The translations under genes were made by a program, and so were the position numbers. Of a stretch of 64,000 nt of DNA, positions 10,880 to 21,795 are shown one piece after another. This DNA is from Saturnia japonica (taxonomy: Eukaryota > Arthropoda > Insecta > Lepidoptera > Saturniidae), in contig CM065320.1 in the NCBI GenBank assembly GCA_033032175.1, positions 9,610,001-9,674,000 on the forward strand, given 5' to 3'. The notes under the pieces were generated by a model. The model saw only the letters and a list, made by a program, of their open reading frames with translations. It was not told the DNA's origin and searched no databases. Numbering within the stretch: position 1 is the stretch's first letter; each line of letters opens with the position of its first letter.

Positions 10880-12513
10880 TCAATGAGACACTTGAGCTTG
10901 AATTTGGGAAACTAATCCATCGATATTTGGATTAATTCCACTGATACAAAGACGTAAAGAATTTTCCAAATTATCGTCAGTCAGTCTTGTACGATGTATT
11001 GATTTATTAACTTTCATCAATGAAAATAACTGTTCACATTTTTATAAGTACTGCCAAACGCACAAATCAATCTTCTTGCGAATTTTCTAAGCTTACGTCT
11101 TCAAATTTGGATTTTAGGAGTGAATTTTCTTGAATCTCGATTAACTCCATTTGTAAGTGTATTGGAGCATTTTGTACATTACATTTTGTAGGAGTAACAA
11201 ATAAACTGAAACAGTCTTCCATGTTTTTGAAGTCGCTAAATCTGTTCGAAAATTGTTCCGACAGTATCTTGAGTTCTTCAGCACATTGAGCATAAGCAAT
11301 ATTTTCATACGCAGAGAGCGTATTGAAATGGTAACTGTTACCAGACAGCATCTGTAACTCCCACAAGCGTAGTTTGATCTGAAACGCTTTCAAATGGCTG
11401 TACAAATCATTTACTAACAACTGTACTTGTTTTTGAAGTTTCAAATTTAAATCATTCAAATAGCCTGTAAGATCGACCAGAATTGCTAAGTCCCATATCC
11501 ATTTTGGGTCACTTAATTCAGATAGCACTTTATCTTTTATTTTCATAAAGTCTGCTATCTCATTTCTAAGCTCGTAAAACGTATGTTACGTCGTTATGTT
11601 CAGCTGATACTTCATCCCAAAACGCCTTGAACTGACGATGGTTAAGCCCTCGGGATCGAATAAAGTTGATGGTTTTTACTACCACATTCATAACATTCTG
11701 GAGCCGAATGGACTTAGAACACAAGTTCTGTTGGTGGATAATGCAATGAAGGACTATCAAATCATCTTTTTGCACATTTAATTCTGTTGCTTTTTCATTC
11801 AAAATTCCGATGAAACCTTTACGTAAGCCGACCATAGAAGGGGCACCATCAGTGCATACTCCAATTAATTTTGACCATGGCAAGCCAAAACTTGTGAATA
11901 CCTTTTGAACTTCAATAAATATATCCTCTCCTGTAGTGGTTTCTTTTAGCGGCTGTAAAGCAAGCAATTCCTCAGTTACAGTGAACTCCTTATCAACACC
12001 TCGAATAAATATAGACAGTTGTACTGTGTCAGACAAATCGGTGCTCTCGTGTAATACTATGGAAAATGATTCAAAACCAGCCATACGGTCATTCAATGTT
12101 GTTTTTATATCATTAGCCATCATTTGTATACGTCGAACAACAGATCGTCTTGACAAACTAATTTTTTCAAATTCATTTTTCTTTTCAGGACGCAAAATAC
12201 TGCAAACTTCTAACATACACACCTTGATAAATTCTCCTTCGGCAAATGGTTTTGATGCTTTGATGTTTTTCAAATTTGCGGTAAGCTTCTGGATTTTGTC
12301 TGTTCTTAATTGTCCTGTCAGTGAGTGCAGCGTAGCATGCTTAGTTGAGTAATGCCTCGTTATATCGAATTCTTTCATTACTTAAATGGATTCATTACAC
12401 AGTAAAGAAATAGGCTTACCATTGTGCAAGATAAAAAAGAATTCTTCAGTCCATTTTTCTTGAAGCTGGCGACCCTCTGTATCTACTTTTCGTTTCTTTC
12501 CACCAGACATCAT
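10880..12513 (-). pseudogene. hAT transposase relic, GTF2IRD2/ZBED type
   Basis: The frame opens with MMSGGKKRKVDTEGRQLQEK at 12513. It meets an in-frame TAA just before 12378 and continues in the same frame through FDITRHYSTKHA, FESFSIVLHESTDLSDT (first catalytic block) and GVCTDGAPSMVGLRKGF (second). Near 11566 it breaks where the usual EVRWLSRG segment should stand. It resumes as RNEIADFMKIKDKV to 11067, and after another gap shows the C-terminal dimerisation end (CEQLFSLMKVNKS, RTRLTDDNLENSLRLCI), stopping at 10880. Domains are in hAT order but with a nonsense codon, a frameshift and two internal losses. It is closest in style to the hAT-derived part of GTF2IRD2 proteins. GC-rich GCGGGCCGG text near 12835-12865 may be its terminal region. 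Confidence 0.85.
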
Positions 12514-12879
12514 TTTTGTTTAAGTACTTTTCGTTCAATAAACTTAATAGCAAATTATAGTTAGTGACCACTCAAGATGCACATAAAGTCACAAAGCAAG
12601 TTGATGGCTCCAGTAGTTCGCTAGGATATTGCTTGTCCAAGTCATCACCTCGGTAGCTCAAATAGAACTGAACTAACGTTCGGACCATCCACCCGCTTAT
12701 ATAGGCAAAATGAAGGAATAATCTGGAATAAACTTGTTTAGAATAATTGAGAAGCAATAAATCTTTTGATGTGTCGCCCGTGAGTATAAGTTCCTAATGT
12801 AATTTTTTTTTTATTGGGTTTTTTCAAAATGTCTCGCGGGCCGGACCATATCTTACAGCGGGCCGGTTGTTGCCCATAT

Positions 12880-14254
12880 ATGGATTAAAAGATACGCCAG
12901 ATTTTAGCCAAAATTACGTTTTATTATATCCACCTGACACCTCCTAGACTTGGCTGTATATATCACTACGTTTCATAGACAAATCATCTCTATCGAAACT
13001 TGGCACGTTTCTTATAGCATGTTCATGTTGGGTTTTATTTACATCCCAACGGTAACACAAGAATCCCTATAATAATCTGTCTCAATGTATACATATGAAC
13101 AAAAATAATTAACCAGCCTAACATTGTAAACAAAGTACGTGAATGTTTTAATATACGGTGTTGCCAATGGCTTGCACATTAAACAGATAACACTTGACCA
13201 TGGATAAATTAATTAACCGATGCAACACAAAGATCCATACAGCTTCGTGTTATTATAGCATGGCAGCGATAACGCGTCATAAAAGCAATATGTGTAAATA
13301 TTCTTCAGTGATTAATACAGATGTTGTAACGACTAAGTATGTTGTAGTTTACATGTGTGTCACTTTATTATCATTTTGTATAAAGTAATTACAACAAGCT
13401 ATAAAATCACAAGTTTCCCCAGGACGATTTTATTAAATAGGACAAGGATGTACTGAGAATTCACATGACAGCGTTACGTTGCTTGATCAAATACATTCTT
13501 TAACTACAAGGATTCCTACTCAACGATAATAACAATTTATTTAACCAAAAAAAAATGTACCTATATAGTTAATTCATTTGTTTGGAAGCTACCCTTATAA
13601 AATTAATTATTATTTAATATACTTCTTTAGGATCCTTATTTGGATCACCAGTGTGCAAGATGTTTTGCACCTAATTACTTTGTTTTAGTTTTTGCGAGAT
13701 ATTGTTAAACAGGCATAAGGTTCACCTGAAGTTAAGTGATTACTACTACCTACAAACAGCCTCGAACAGGATTGTAAACGTAACCATGCTCAATCACTGA
13801 CAGATTCCTACTCCTAAGGACTGAATTAGCTTGTAAATTCAAAGGCCTTGTGTGCCAGCACGACCCCTTAAAATCGGAACACGAGAGCGAAGCAACGCGA
13901 GAACTATCTACTACTTTGCGGCAGAAATAAGTGTGGCAGCCTGGTGGTACTCCCGCTACTGAACTTTGTACAAAAGTTCTACCACTCTTACTATATGAAC
14001 AGAAATATTTACACACACTAATAATCGCCCGCGTCTTCGTTGTCATTAAATCTATATCTATCTATATTAAAAAAATGATTGATGTTTGCCGTTGTGTGCA
14101 CATCACGCTAAAACTACTGGATAGATTTTGATAATTTATTTTTTGTTTCACTCCTTAGATTCTTTGACGTTATAAAAAAAATCACGATATCTTTATTTTA
14201 CGATTTTTATAACAATTACGCGGTCTTATGTCGTTCACGCGAGCGAAGCCGCGG
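12880..14254. other. mam intron, nothing recognised
   Basis: Non-coding DNA with only short unsupported open frames (for example 13750-14046 minus). No exon, SINE head or transposase motif was seen. The stretch at 14215-14255 shows the GCGAGCGAAGCCGCGGGCAC repeat end. Confidence 0.4.
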
Positions 14255-14570
14255 GCACAGCCAGTATTATATAAAAGGATGACTGACTGACCTATCAACG
14301 TACAGCCCAAATTCCTAGGGCTAGGACCATGAAAATTGGCATCCGGGATCCTTTTACACTGTAGGTGAGCAATTAGGAAGGATTTTTTAGATATTCAACC
14401 CCTAAGGTGGTGAAAAAGGGTTTGAAAGTTTGTATGAAAATCCGTCATTTTTGAAGATAGATCTATGAAAATTGGTATTTAGCTATTCTGTTACAATAGG
14501 ACATAAAAACATATTGGGGCATAGCTGTGACGCGAGCGAAGCCGCCGGAAAAGCGCCATTACAATATAAA
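14255..14570 (+). repeat. Dispersed lepidopteran repeat (GGATGACTGACTGACC type)
   Basis: Starts ATATAAAAGGATGACTGACT, runs through CTAGGACCATGAAAATTGGC and its echo near 14465, and ends with GACGCGAGCGAAGCCGCC. Repeats with this opening and ending are common in lepidopteran introns. It is non-coding and probably non-autonomous. Confidence 0.5.
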
Positions 14571-14784
14571 ATTTAATAAGAATATAAATAGGCTATGTAG
14601 CGCTCTGGAATAATGTAGCTTTCTATAAGTGAAAGAATTTTAGAATTAGATCAATAGTTCAAGAGATTACAACAAAGAATTATTTTACAACATAATATAT
14701 CTATAACAAAAAATCAAATCATAAAATAATGTTGCAATGTGTTAGCGGATATACTTCCTTAGACTACCTACGTCATCATACAGG

Positions 14785-14855
14785 CCGCGCTGCAGCACAC
14801 CGCGCCGCGCCCCCTCGCCGCCGCCCCGCGCCCCCGCGCCGCCGCGCCGCGTTGC
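14785..14855. other. GC-rich islet in mam intron
   Basis: About 70 bp of almost pure GC with many CpG (repeats of CGCCGC and CCGCGCC) in otherwise AT-rich intron. It has no coding frame of note. It could be a regulatory element or a simple-repeat expansion; the sequence alone does not decide. Confidence 0.5.
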
Positions 14856-14883
14856 TTTCCAATACAATTATGTAATATTATGT

Positions 14884-15018
14884 GCCGATTTTTTCAATCG
14901 TCAGATAACTTTATTTGAGTAATCATTTTGACGTTTTGACATATACAATGTATAGAAAACCTGTTTAGATTTAAAAATTATTTCTCATTAATGTCATCTG
15001 ACGATTGAAAAAATCGGC
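14884..15018. repeat. 135-bp MITE with perfect 23-bp inverted ends
   Basis: The 23 bases at 14884-14906 (starting GCCGATTTTTTCAATCG) are the exact reverse complement of 14996-15018. The interior is AT-rich. Perfect ends on so short an element suggest a fairly recent insertion. No clear target duplication is seen. Confidence 0.75.
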
Positions 15019-15059
15019 CCATACACGTAATCTGAGTAACTTTAAACGTACATATGTTT

Positions 15060-15532
15060 ATTTATACAATGAATAAAATTGAAGTCTCTGTTTGTAATGT
15101 CAAAATAACAGCTTTTTACTAAATGCATATGAAAGTATATTATACTAAAACCATATCAAAAAACCTATTTTTAAAATTTTTGTCTGTCTGTCTGTTCCGG
15201 GTAATCTCCGAAACGGTTGGACGGACCAATATTGACGGGAATTTCACTGATAGATAAATTATGTTAAAAGGGGTAAAGAATTAAAGTTCGGCGCAATTAA
15301 AAAATACTGGTCATGGTGAATCTATTCGGGCGCTTAAATGGCTTACGTTAAGTAAACCATAGGCGATCTATAAACTACAAAAAATTCAGCAAGAGTATAT
15401 ATCTAAGGAATTCCCATAATAAGCATCTCTGTCTTTAAAATAACCGGAAGCGAGGGTAGCAAGATACGCACGTGTGCCCGATCGACAGCATTCTGTAGTC
15501 CACGTGAGCAAAGCCGCGGGAACAGCTAGTAT
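15060..15532 (-). repeat. Helitron-like non-autonomous element, near full length
   Basis: Second near-complete member of the ~500-bp family (compare 10235-10738), in the same orientation. On the minus strand it starts ATACTAGCTGTTCCCGCGGC and ends near GACATTACAAACAGAGACTT. The copies differ at many positions, so this family is not very young. Confidence 0.65.
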
Positions 15533-15954
15533 GAAATAAATTTACCAATTTTAGAGAAATGTTTATTAATTTGTAGTAAATCACATTGATATGGTGGAAT
15601 GACTTATTGAAATGATTATAATAGAAGACTTAATAAGCGAGCAGTAGTCAGTAATGACGTTGTTTGTATAGGAATTAATTTGAGGACGGATGCTGTACAA
15701 TCCGATGTGCAACATATCTTTTATCGCAGTTTATATTCACCATCCTTAACTATTTCAGAAGAGTGTTAAGGAATTACTAAGAAGTATTTTGAAGTTGAAT
15801 TTTTAACAGCCTTTAACAATAAATGAGTGAAAGTATACAATTATTATTTGTACGGCTAACAAAATTACTGTTACTATTGTGAGAGAGAAAAAGTAATAAA
15901 TGGAGAAAACTTAGTCGGTTTTTCAATCTATTTGTTACTATAGGAAATTTGGAG

Positions 15955-16180
15955 TTTTATAATTTCCCTTTACCCATTTCCCTTGTAAAAGCTTTTTCTT
16001 CTTGTTTCCTTATTACACCTAAATTCACTTCCTCTATCAGCTACCAACTCCGTAACAACACTTTTTATAGGCATATAATTCTTCACACAATCCTTCCATA
16101 ACTTCTTCGGTCTTCCGCTACTCCAATAATATTTGACCATCATCACAAAAAGTCCCTCCTGAATGATTAATAATGAATAT
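15955..16180 (-). repeat. LINE 3'-end fragment, RTE-like
   Basis: The minus-strand reading gives the end of a reverse-transcriptase ORF (GRPKK-type motif decayed to a SSGRPKKLWKDCVKNYMPIK-like frame) matching the relic at 24800-25140. The shared plus-strand text is CATATAATTCTTCACACAAT. It is 5' truncated, as is usual for LINEs. Confidence 0.55.
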
Positions 16181-16324
16181 AAATTAATTAATCACGCTGA
16201 GTATTGATTGCATACTGCTGTAATTGATCTGACGATGTGGAAAAGTACTGCTTAGCTGTTAATGTACGAAAACCAAGAAAGTAGAGGATATTGGTGTCCG
16301 TATATTTTAGACGAAATGTTTTTG

Positions 16325-16730
16325 TGCAGGTCACTTGGTCAGATGTGGTGACGGCAGTTGGAGTAGATCCTTGACGGAATGGTGGCCGAAAGAAGGCAAA
16401 CGAAGTCTAGGAAAACCAGTGGCGAGATGGGTCGACGACATCAAAAATTTTGTCAGAAAGACCTAAACAAACTTGGCACAGGACAGAGCGATGATTGCCA
16501 TCGCAGGCCCGTTTCGCCTACTATATAGGTGGCCGATGGTACACCGTGGATTTTTAGTGTGTAGAAATCTCACATAACTACTCGTTCCCCCGGTCGGTAT
16601 TTACCAATGACGGGTTCCTCCACGTTAAATAAAAAAAGGACAAAGATAAATGTTGCAAAAGGGAGGAGGATTATGCCTTGCAGTGGATTGAAAAAAGCTG
16701 TCTATGACGATGATGATGATGAAAGAACAA
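16325..16730 (+). repeat. LINE 3' end with GATGATGAT tail
   Basis: The plus strand encodes RPKEGKRSLGKPVARWVDDI, then AQDRA, the usual C-terminal signature of RTE/BovB-like reverse transcriptases. It is followed by CTTGCAGTGGATTG and a GATGATGATGATG tail at 16710-16722, typical of this LINE group in Lepidoptera. A stop interrupts the frame after the WVDDI motif, so this is a dead 5'-truncated copy. Confidence 0.7.
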
Positions 16731-16864
16731 TAATCTGGCAAATAAATCTATTAGAGACAACGTTGTATTGTAATAATAAAAAAAAAGTATTAATTATTAT
16801 GTTATACGTCGTAAAAAAAACTACTTCATTACAATGAAATGTAAGTACGAAATGTGTCAGAAAA

Positions 16865-16945
16865 CATCACAAGTGCGGCGCGGCGCGGCAGTGGCGGGGC
16901 TAGGAGGTCGTTGCGTCGCGCGGTGAGTGGCGCGAGACAATGCGA
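16865..16945. other. GC-rich islet in mam intron
   Basis: About 80 bp dense in GCGGCGCGGCG and GTCGCGCGG in an AT-rich setting. A 61-codon open frame crosses it but has no splice or family support. Possible regulatory islet, like those at 14785 and 21750. Confidence 0.45.
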
Positions 16946-17039
16946 GGCGTTTGTTGTGAAACCGCGATGTTTGCACAACCATAGACCTCCCTATCCTAGT
17001 CTACCTACCTACCTACGCGGCTACATCTACACGGTGTAA

Positions 17040-17959
17040 TGCAAGTAAAACAAGGCGTATTTAGGAAGCTTTAACTACATATCAACTGTTAAATTATGAA
17101 CACACGTGCAAGTTAAAATCAATACTTCTATTTCTCCATTTGTTCAATGGCAACTGTGTTAATCAACAATTCTGCAAACGTCACGTTAATAGAATATTTT
17201 TCTAATTATTTATGTAACCTTTAGCTTACGTCCAACAAGATAGGACGGCTCTCTTGTTAAAAATAATCCAGTGAGCTTTTGTTGCAACTTAAAATGCGTG
17301 TTCCTAGTTATTATTTATAATGCGCTTCACTTCTGCACATTAACCAAACAACATTGCGTAAAATGCCTCCATTAAAACCATAAGTTTATAAATTACAAGA
17401 CCATTTTTAACAACAAAAAATAAACAATTTCCAATGATTTTTCTGTAAATGTTAGTGAAAACCTCATATACATTCCATTGCGTAGTTTAAAAGATATAAG
17501 CGTACATAAGGACAGACAGCGGGCAGCGATTTTACTTTATAGTATGTATAGATAGATAGAAGATAAACATAACATTCGAATTGAGAACCTCCTCCTTTTT
17601 TTGAATCACGATCCCGTCTTAAACTCATATATTTCTTAAGATTCAAAATTTACTGACAAACGACAGATCTTAATAATATACCTTCACAGAGAGCGGTGAA
17701 GGTCGTCCAATGGTGCGAAACAATCAACACTTTTTCTTATAAATCAGATTAATTGATTGTATTCAATGATTAAATAAAAATATATAGTAGCAAGTTGAGA
17801 TAATATGTCGCGTGTTGAGTAAGCGTGCAGTGATGAGGGACGGGATGTGGTGCCAGAGGGTCAAGTCAATTGACGTCGAGCAACATCCGGCGAGTTGGCG
17901 GCAGCACGTGCTACAACTCTACTAATTATCTCTACCATCTTTTACATGTTGTTAATCTA
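17040..17959. other. mam intron, nothing recognised
   Basis: AT-rich non-coding DNA. A GC-richer patch at about 17830-17920 includes CAGCACGTGC (an E-box) but no gene. Confidence 0.4.
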
Positions 17960-18085
17960 CATCTATACCTATTATAAAACAAAGGCCCCCGCTGCGTCAG
18001 TCTGAACGCGATAAACTCAAAAACTACCAAAGATTTTTTTTTTATCAATGGACGGAGTGATTTATGAGGACGGTTTAGGTATATC
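17960..18085 (+). repeat. Dispersed repeat (TATAAAACAAAGGCCCCCGC type)
   Basis: Starts TATTATAAAACAAAGGCCCC and continues GAACGCGATAAACTCAAAAA, a repeat opening common in lepidopteran genomes. Only the first 120 bases are clear. Confidence 0.45.
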
Positions 18086-18786
18086 ATTCATTAGGGTTTT
18101 GTGTAAATTGCCTGAAATAATATGACGATAATTGTTGAAGATACCGGAAAAAATAATGCTGACTTGGAGCTTTACTCGCGAGCGCCGCGTAAATCAATAC
18201 AGTTATATGTATTACGGAACCATTCCTCTTAGTAAGATCTATTAAACTGTTCTGTTGCAACGCTAACCAAAAATGCGCAGAATAACGCCTGCCAGGCCAG
18301 CTATTTGATAATAATGCATTTTTCAAAGATGTGTTCACTATCAAAAATATTTTATTAACTTAGTTAACTCTGTATTTATTATCTCGAAAAACATTGCAGA
18401 CAATGAGCAGGAATTGTAGTCGTAATGTAAATAAGGAAATTATTGAGTACAACTTTCAAGGCTATAATAGGTAAGATAGCTTACAATGTATAAGATCAAT
18501 GACAATAGTTACATCTCGGTATTAGAAATCAACCTTAAATTAATTTATATCAATTTTAATCACAATATACATAATTAAAATAGAATACTCCATAAAGTTA
18601 ATAAAAAAAAGTTCTTATTCATCCAGAATTTCAAATAATGCCATATAACTTAATTTAATTTGGATTGCAAAAGGGAGAAAGTTTTGTATATGGTAATGAG
18701 TCCTTTTTCAGGTAAACTTTGAAAACGTAGTTTTGAAGAAACTGAGAATTTGTATTAGTTACTCTATATTGCATAACATAATATTA

Positions 18787-19035
18787 CGCCTGTATTCCCC
18801 TAAGGGTTAGACAGAGGTGTACTAATGTACACCCACAGTTGGCCGAGTATGTTTTTTAGGTCCCATGTAATAGGGGGGCGAGCCTATTGCCATTAATCGG
18901 GCACGAAACCAAACTCCGAGCTGCTACTGAGAATTTCATAGGAAAAACTCAATAACACTTTGCTCGACCTGGGATTCGAACCCAGGACCTTGCTCATAGC
19001 AGTCACGCTTACGACCACTAGGTTAACGAAGCAGT
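18787..19035 (-). repeat. tRNA-derived SINE, full length
   Basis: On the minus strand it opens with a tRNA-like head (about 18965-19035): an A-box-like TAGTGGTCGTAAGCG and a B box GGTTCGAATCC spaced as in a RNA polymerase III promoter. The body ends near 18787 with the CCCTTAGGGGAATACAGGCG text. The head does not fold into a normal tRNA anticodon arm as far as I can see, so it is a SINE and not a tRNA gene. A headless copy is at 25845-25955. Confidence 0.75.
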
Positions 19036-19394
19036 CAGTTATATTCGATAACTTATCTTAAAATAATAAAAGCACAAAACTTCCTATCAAAATCGTTGGC
19101 TCTTATATTATAAAAGTAGGTCAAGACATTGTAAATTTGAAGCACAACGATTTGGCATATAACAAAGCTATACATAAATCTCAACCATCCCATTATTTTT
19201 CTGAATATACATATCACAGCCTCGGTGCAACAATGTAAATTTTTCAAAAAAAGAACATTTTTAAGAAGTATTTCAAGTTTTAGTATCATATAAAATAATA
19301 CCACTACCTGATTTAGATAAGGCTATGTTATTACGTCTATTTTTATGTTTAAAATAAAAGAAACAAGCTTAATCATTAAAAAGGAAACACTAGA

Positions 19395-19640
19395 CTAATT
19401 ATTATTTATTTTTTGTTATTCTTTCATTCCCAGACGTTGAACTTAAATATTAAATAGCCTATGTCACTCTCACAATTAAGACGAATCTAACGACACCTCG
19501 TATGCTAAAATCCATCAAGCCGTTTAGGCTACAGAGCGTGCCAAAGAAATGGACATACATAAATACATACCAACATACATACGCTCGAAAAACATAATTC
19601 TCCTTTTTCGCAGTCGGGTATAAAGAAAACCAAGTGCAGA
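19395..19640 (+). repeat. Dispersed repeat (CCCAGACGTTGAACTT type)
   Basis: Ordered blocks CCCAGACGTTG, GCCTATGTCACTC, AGACGAATCTAACGAC, GGCTACAGAGCG and CATACGCTCGAAAAACATAA, then CTCCTTTTTCGCAGTCGGGT. The same order is seen at 57855-58030 and in part at 44150-44315 and 57545-57620. Non-coding. Confidence 0.6.
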
Positions 19641-19764
19641 AGTACTGTAGGTGACATAATACATACTTAGCTAATTTTGGGAAATATTGCAAAAGTGGTA
19701 GTGTTGCACTGAGGGTGCGATATAGAACTATGATGTAAAAATTTTGAAAATGAAAGCGCCTTAC

Positions 19765-19978
19765 CACATGCACAACGCTGCTGTGCAAATTACTAGAGAT
19801 AGCTGGTAAATCTGGCTTGCGATCATTCTTTTTAGCTTGCCGCTTGGCCTTGCCTTCGAGAAAACGTTTCTGCAAGGCGCTCGTCTCCAAGTTTTGTTGT
19901 TCGCAAGCGCCGCTGAATGACTGGTCGAATCTTGGGACACACTCCGACTGCCGACGCCGATATGTTTCTATCCTTCGC
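19765..19978 (-). CDS. mam: mastermind, MamL-1 exon
   Basis: A 214-nt exon carrying most of the MamL-1 domain, the long helix that lies across Notch ankyrin repeats and CSL. The acceptor is TTGTAG|GCGAAGG (exon starts 19978) and the donor CATGTG|GTAAGG (ends 19765). Its first base completes an AGG arginine begun in the upstream exon. The peptide [20 protein letters not shown], then [20 protein letters not shown] and KRQAKK, matches insect Mastermind closely. Frame leaves in phase 0, fitting the exon at 3249-3989. The basic residues (RRR, KAKR, KK) that contact the ankyrin groove in the family are present. Some ORF finders start a false methionine frame inside this exon and read into the intron. 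Confidence 0.95.
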
Positions 19979-20108
19979 CTACAACAACAAACAAAAATTA
20001 AATTTTAACATAAAATAATGATTATTCATTGTTTTTATACAACATACAATTAGAATAATCTAACTATAAGACTAACTAACTAACTATAAAACAAGGATTA
20101 AATTATGC

Positions 20109-21492
20109 TTAACACGTTGAACGCCACGGCCAACCGGTGGGCCACTAGAGAAAACGCAAAATCTTATAACTCGTCATTTTTTCAAATTATGATATTTTGT
20201 ACTACCAATTAAAAACTACATATTTTTTACTCCAAAAAATACTATATTTAGTTAAATTGCACATGGGTACGCCGCGTAGCCTCATCGGAAGGAAATGTGT
20301 ATTTCTATGGCATATCCATATATATACCTGAAGCGAACGTCCACGCGTTCCTTGCTGTTATTATTTTCGTGATAAAAAAGAAATAGATCAATACGCAAAG
20401 TTCAAGAGGTTTCCATTTAGGAGGTTCTCCATGCTAACGTTGCCGAGATGTCTTAATGACTGATAATCTTGAAAATTTTTCACAGATATCTCGGCAATTT
20501 AGATTCATCCTGTCGTAAATCGGCTCAATTAGTGGGTCAAAGCCCAGATTTTAAATTAACTTATGAAAAGAAAATCGGCGAATGACTATACTTTACTTAA
20601 GCAGTAAACGTTTGAACAAAGTAATCTATCTATCTACAAAGTAAATACCTTTCGATATTTTGAGTGTCTGGTTCGATCGTGTCGAGTCTGACATTTTTTC
20701 TCAGATTACTAAAACCATAGCTGTCTTCGGCAAGCTCAACTATTGAGATTGGAACTCCTACGACCTCAAAACCATTGTCCTCCCTGCTTTTGTACGCTTC
20801 GGGGATTAGTGTTGGTATAGAAGTGACATTAAAACATGTCGATACTTTTTACCTAAAGGGATCTTCGAGGTATAACTTTGGTTGATATGGAAAAGCAAGA
20901 TTATATTCCCAACTCGGGGGTTTTCCACCGGATTAAAATGTTTGGTAGGTATAGAGAGCTTGCTCGTGAAATGTCAGCTGTATTGGTATGAACATTATGT
21001 ACGTATGGCGGTTTCCAGATCGCCAGTCTGTTTTCTACTCATAATTCAGCTCAGATAATCGCAGTACTGGATAATGAACAGTATCATCGATATGTGCAAA
21101 ACCGTAACTTGACTACTAAAACTTTTTTTTTTTAATTTTGTTCATTTTTTTATAAAATTTGATTACCTACTAATTCATTTCATTATCTTTGCAAAATAAC
21201 CATTCTATAAATTCACTGTGTGTAGTATTTCGCTAAAATTTTAGACGACCATAACAACGTAACGAAAATCGTAAATAATGTCTGTCTTTTGCAACACACA
21301 AGAACCAACCAAGCCGACTCGATGTTTCTCCATCAGTCCTCGGTGGCGTGTAAGATAGTTTTGAATAGAAGTCTTACCATGGCTCACCCATGACTCCCAT
21401 GCCCCAACAGCTCAATATGTTTTGGCCCACTAGTGTCCCCCGTAGCTCCAATGAAACAACCTCCATTTTTTGCGAGGCGTTCAATGTGTTAT
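20109..21492. mobile_element. Possible piggyBac-like element, decayed
   Basis: The left end TTAACACGTTGAACGCC (20109-20125) and the reverse complement of the right end ATAACACATTGAACGCC (about 21476-21492) match with few changes. The TTAA at the left fits a piggyBac target site; the right one has decayed to TATA. The length is 1384 bp. Inside, the minus strand has coding-like pieces with no family I recognise (next entry). The assignment is inferred from the ends alone. Confidence 0.4.
20435..21110 (-). pseudogene. Coding-like fragments of unknown protein
   Basis: The minus strand shows a run of protein-like frames in order: VHYPVLRLSELNYE (about 21020-21070), ADISRASSLYLPNILIRWKT (about 20945-21010), WEYNLAFPYQPKLYLEDPF (about 20855-20925), EAYKSREDNGFEVVGVPISI and NVRLDTIEPDTQNIE (about 20650-20815), and PLIEPIYDRMNLNCRDICEK (about 20475-20540). 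They are separated by stops and frame changes. Possible donors AG|GTAAAAAG (20855) and AAG|GTATTT (20648) mean that small introns cannot be excluded. I do not recognise the protein. It may be the remains of the transposase or cargo of the surrounding element, or a retrocopy. Confidence 0.3.
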
Positions 21493-21744
21493 ATACAAGA
21501 AATAATATTTTTTTTATACAAGTTAACCCATAGATTTATTTAAACTACATCTATGAGTTAACCTCAAGTTCACAGGTCATTCAACTGTCATTATTTTTAT
21601 TACTTGATAATACTATAATTACAGATTTTGCCGTTAATTCAGTAAATTAATTACCAAGTACAGAAATAAATATTAGTCCATAAAATAATTTAAGATATTT
21701 AATAGGTGTGCAAGAAACAATATTTCAACTGATGTTCAGTTAGC

Positions 21745-21795
21745 CGCACCTCCCGTACGCGACGCGGCGCGGCGCGGTGCGGCGCGGCGGTCACC
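21745..21795. other. GC-rich islet in mam intron
   Basis: About 50 bp dominated by GGCGCGGCGCGG-type repeats with high CpG, 1.8 kb upstream of the MamL exon. Compare the islets at 14785 and 16865. Confidence 0.45.

Noticed and set aside
16607..16837. A 76-codon open frame as a small gene
   Set aside because: It is the decayed end and GATGATGAT tail of a LINE, including the aspartate run from the microsatellite.
18965..19035. A tRNA gene on the minus strand
   Set aside because: The A and B boxes are present, but the text does not form a normal cloverleaf with anticodon and continues straight into a SINE body found again at 25845.
20435..20520. Hairpin from TTGCCGAGATGTCT and AGATATCTCGGCAA as a regulatory RNA
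   Set aside because: Only about 13 bp pair imperfectly over a 50-bp loop; nothing else supports an RNA gene.
21535..21560. Palindrome GTTAACCCATAGAT / ATCTATGAGTTAAC as an operator or origin
   Set aside because: A short single inverted repeat in AT-rich intron; chance or a small repeat end is sufficient.
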